The notes under the pieces were generated by a model. It was not told where the DNA came from. It did not search any database and worked only from the letters and a program-made list of their open reading frames with translations. Positions 5,316 through 6,047 of a DNA stretch of 6,047 nt are shown piece by piece. A program made the position numbers and the translations under genes. The stretch is taken from contig WAJZ01000103.1 in the NCBI GenBank assembly GCA_015523575.1, forward strand, positions 1-6,047. Reading direction: 5' to 3'. Numbering within the stretch: the first letter of the stretch is position 1; each line of letters opens with the position of its first letter. Source of the DNA: Candidatus Hestiella acidicharens. Lineage in GTDB: Archaea; Thermoproteota; Thermoprotei_A; Sulfolobales; Acidilobaceae.

Positions 5316-6047
5316 ATGAATGATATTGAGATGAGAGTGAAGGAGGCATTAAAGCTGAATACCTACGAACTAAAAGCATATTTTACATTAATAAGGCTGG
5401 GGAGACTAAGGCCGCCAGAAATAGCTAAACAGGCTAAGATACCAATACAAAGGATATATGATACACTAAAGAGCCTTCAAGCTAGAGGGTTAGTTGTCGT
5501 AGATGAAGACTCCTTCTATGAAGTAGTTGAACCAAGAGTTTCTTTCTCATCTATTGCAAACACATTCATTGTTAAGGCCAGAGAAAAGGCTAAAGAGATC
5601 GAAGCATTAGGTAATTTAGTTAGCAGTTTATCAACTAGAAGTACTAAGGAGGAGATAAAGGTAATTTATGGCATTAATGAATCGCTGGGTCATGCAATTT
5701 CTTTGGTAAAGCAGTGCGATGAGAAGGTATACTTTATGGTTTATAAAGTTGTTGATAGGCTAGACGAACTGTGGCCTATTCTTTATCATTTAATAGAATC
5801 TATAAGGAGAGGAGGGATAATAATTGTTCCAACGACGTTTCGCGTTTCAGAAACCTATATAAACCAAGTTGAGAAAAATGGGCTTCGGATAATTAAAAGT
5901 AGTGCATCATTTATGGACATGATGGTATGTTGCTCTTCAACAATAATAGGGTTACCAAGCTCTTCATATGGGGTTGTTTCGGTACTAATAAACAATAAAG
6001 ATTTTGCTGAGGCTTTAAAGAACAGGTTCATGGAATTTTCCAGAAAC
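5316..6047 (+). CDS. TrmB-family transcription regulator, 3' end cut by the window
   Basis: A DNA-binding regulator of the archaeal TrmB family, open for 244 codons to the window edge. Residues about 7-75 form the winged helix-turn-helix: LKLNTYELKAYFTLIRLG (12-29), PPEIAKQAKIP (33-43) and the recognition-helix region IQRIYDTLKSLQARGLV (44-60). Residues 85-110 are helical and probably the dimerising coiled coil. From EEIKVIYG (112-119) to the end is the phospholipase-D-like effector domain typical of TrmB proteins, closing with FAEALKNRFMEF (230-241), so probably only a few residues are missing. ATG 5316 is the first ATG, GTG or TTG after the in-frame stop at 5211-5213; ATG 5331 is an alternative. 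Known TrmB proteins mostly sense sugars and control sugar transport; here the neighbours are amino-acid genes. It may control the permease or hutHI, but that is inferred from position alone. Confidence 0.88.
   Translation, partial: MNDIEMRVKEALKLNTYELKAYFTLIRLGRLRPPEIAKQAKIPIQRIYDTLKSLQARGLVVVDEDSFYEVVEPRVSFSSIANTFIVKAREKAKEIEALGNLVSSLSTRSTKEEIKVIYGINESLGHAISLVKQCDEKVYFMVYKVVDRLDELWPILYHLIESIRRGGIIIVPTTFRVSETYINQVEKNGLRIIKSSASFMDMMVCCSSTIIGLPSSSYGVVSVLINNKDFAEALKNRFMEFSRN

Noticed and set aside
1..6047. CRISPR arrays, complete insertion sequences, toxin-antitoxin or defence genes.
   Set aside because: No regularly spaced repeats, transposase or defence-type domains can be seen in any frame of the window.

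Overview
The window looks like a piece of an archaeal chromosome, most likely from the Thermoproteota (Crenarchaeota). Promoters are TATA-box type rather than bacterial -35/-10. T-rich tracts follow stop codons. GGTGA/GGTGG Shine-Dalgarno motifs precede TTG start codons, arginine is mostly AGG/AGA and isoleucine often ATA, and a TrmB-family regulator is present. The species is not identifiable from this sequence alone, and the phylum call is an inference.

Layout, left to right. Positions 1-417 contain no convincing complete gene. They hold a possible gene edge on the minus strand (1-83), a perfect 13-bp inverted repeat around an A/T-rich centre (161-208), a weak broken-looking reading frame (about 142-300), and a T-rich terminator-like tract belonging to the operon on the right. 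Next come two minus-strand genes transcribed leftward as an operon: hutH (histidine ammonia-lyase, 1669-3075) and then hutI (imidazolonepropionase, 418-1659), nine bases apart. A 160-170 bp divergent promoter region (about 3076-3246) separates them from a rightward gene for a large APC-superfamily amino-acid permease. The permease gene is followed by T-tract terminator signals and then by a TrmB-family transcription regulator that runs off the right end, probably only a few residues short of complete.

How the genes fit together. HutH deaminates histidine to urocanate. HutI hydrolyses imidazolonepropionate to N-formimino-glutamate. The step between them (urocanase, HutU) and the last step (HutF/HutG or formimidoyl-transfer) are not in the window, so the pathway must be completed elsewhere in the genome. 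The divergent permease plausibly brings in histidine or another amino acid, and the TrmB-like protein is a candidate local regulator. Both links rest on gene position only.

No novel defence or mobile system is visible. The most useful second looks are the 161-208 inverted repeat, the small palindrome in the divergent promoter region, the unusual metal-site neighbourhood of HutI, and the TrmB protein as a possible regulator of amino-acid rather than sugar metabolism.
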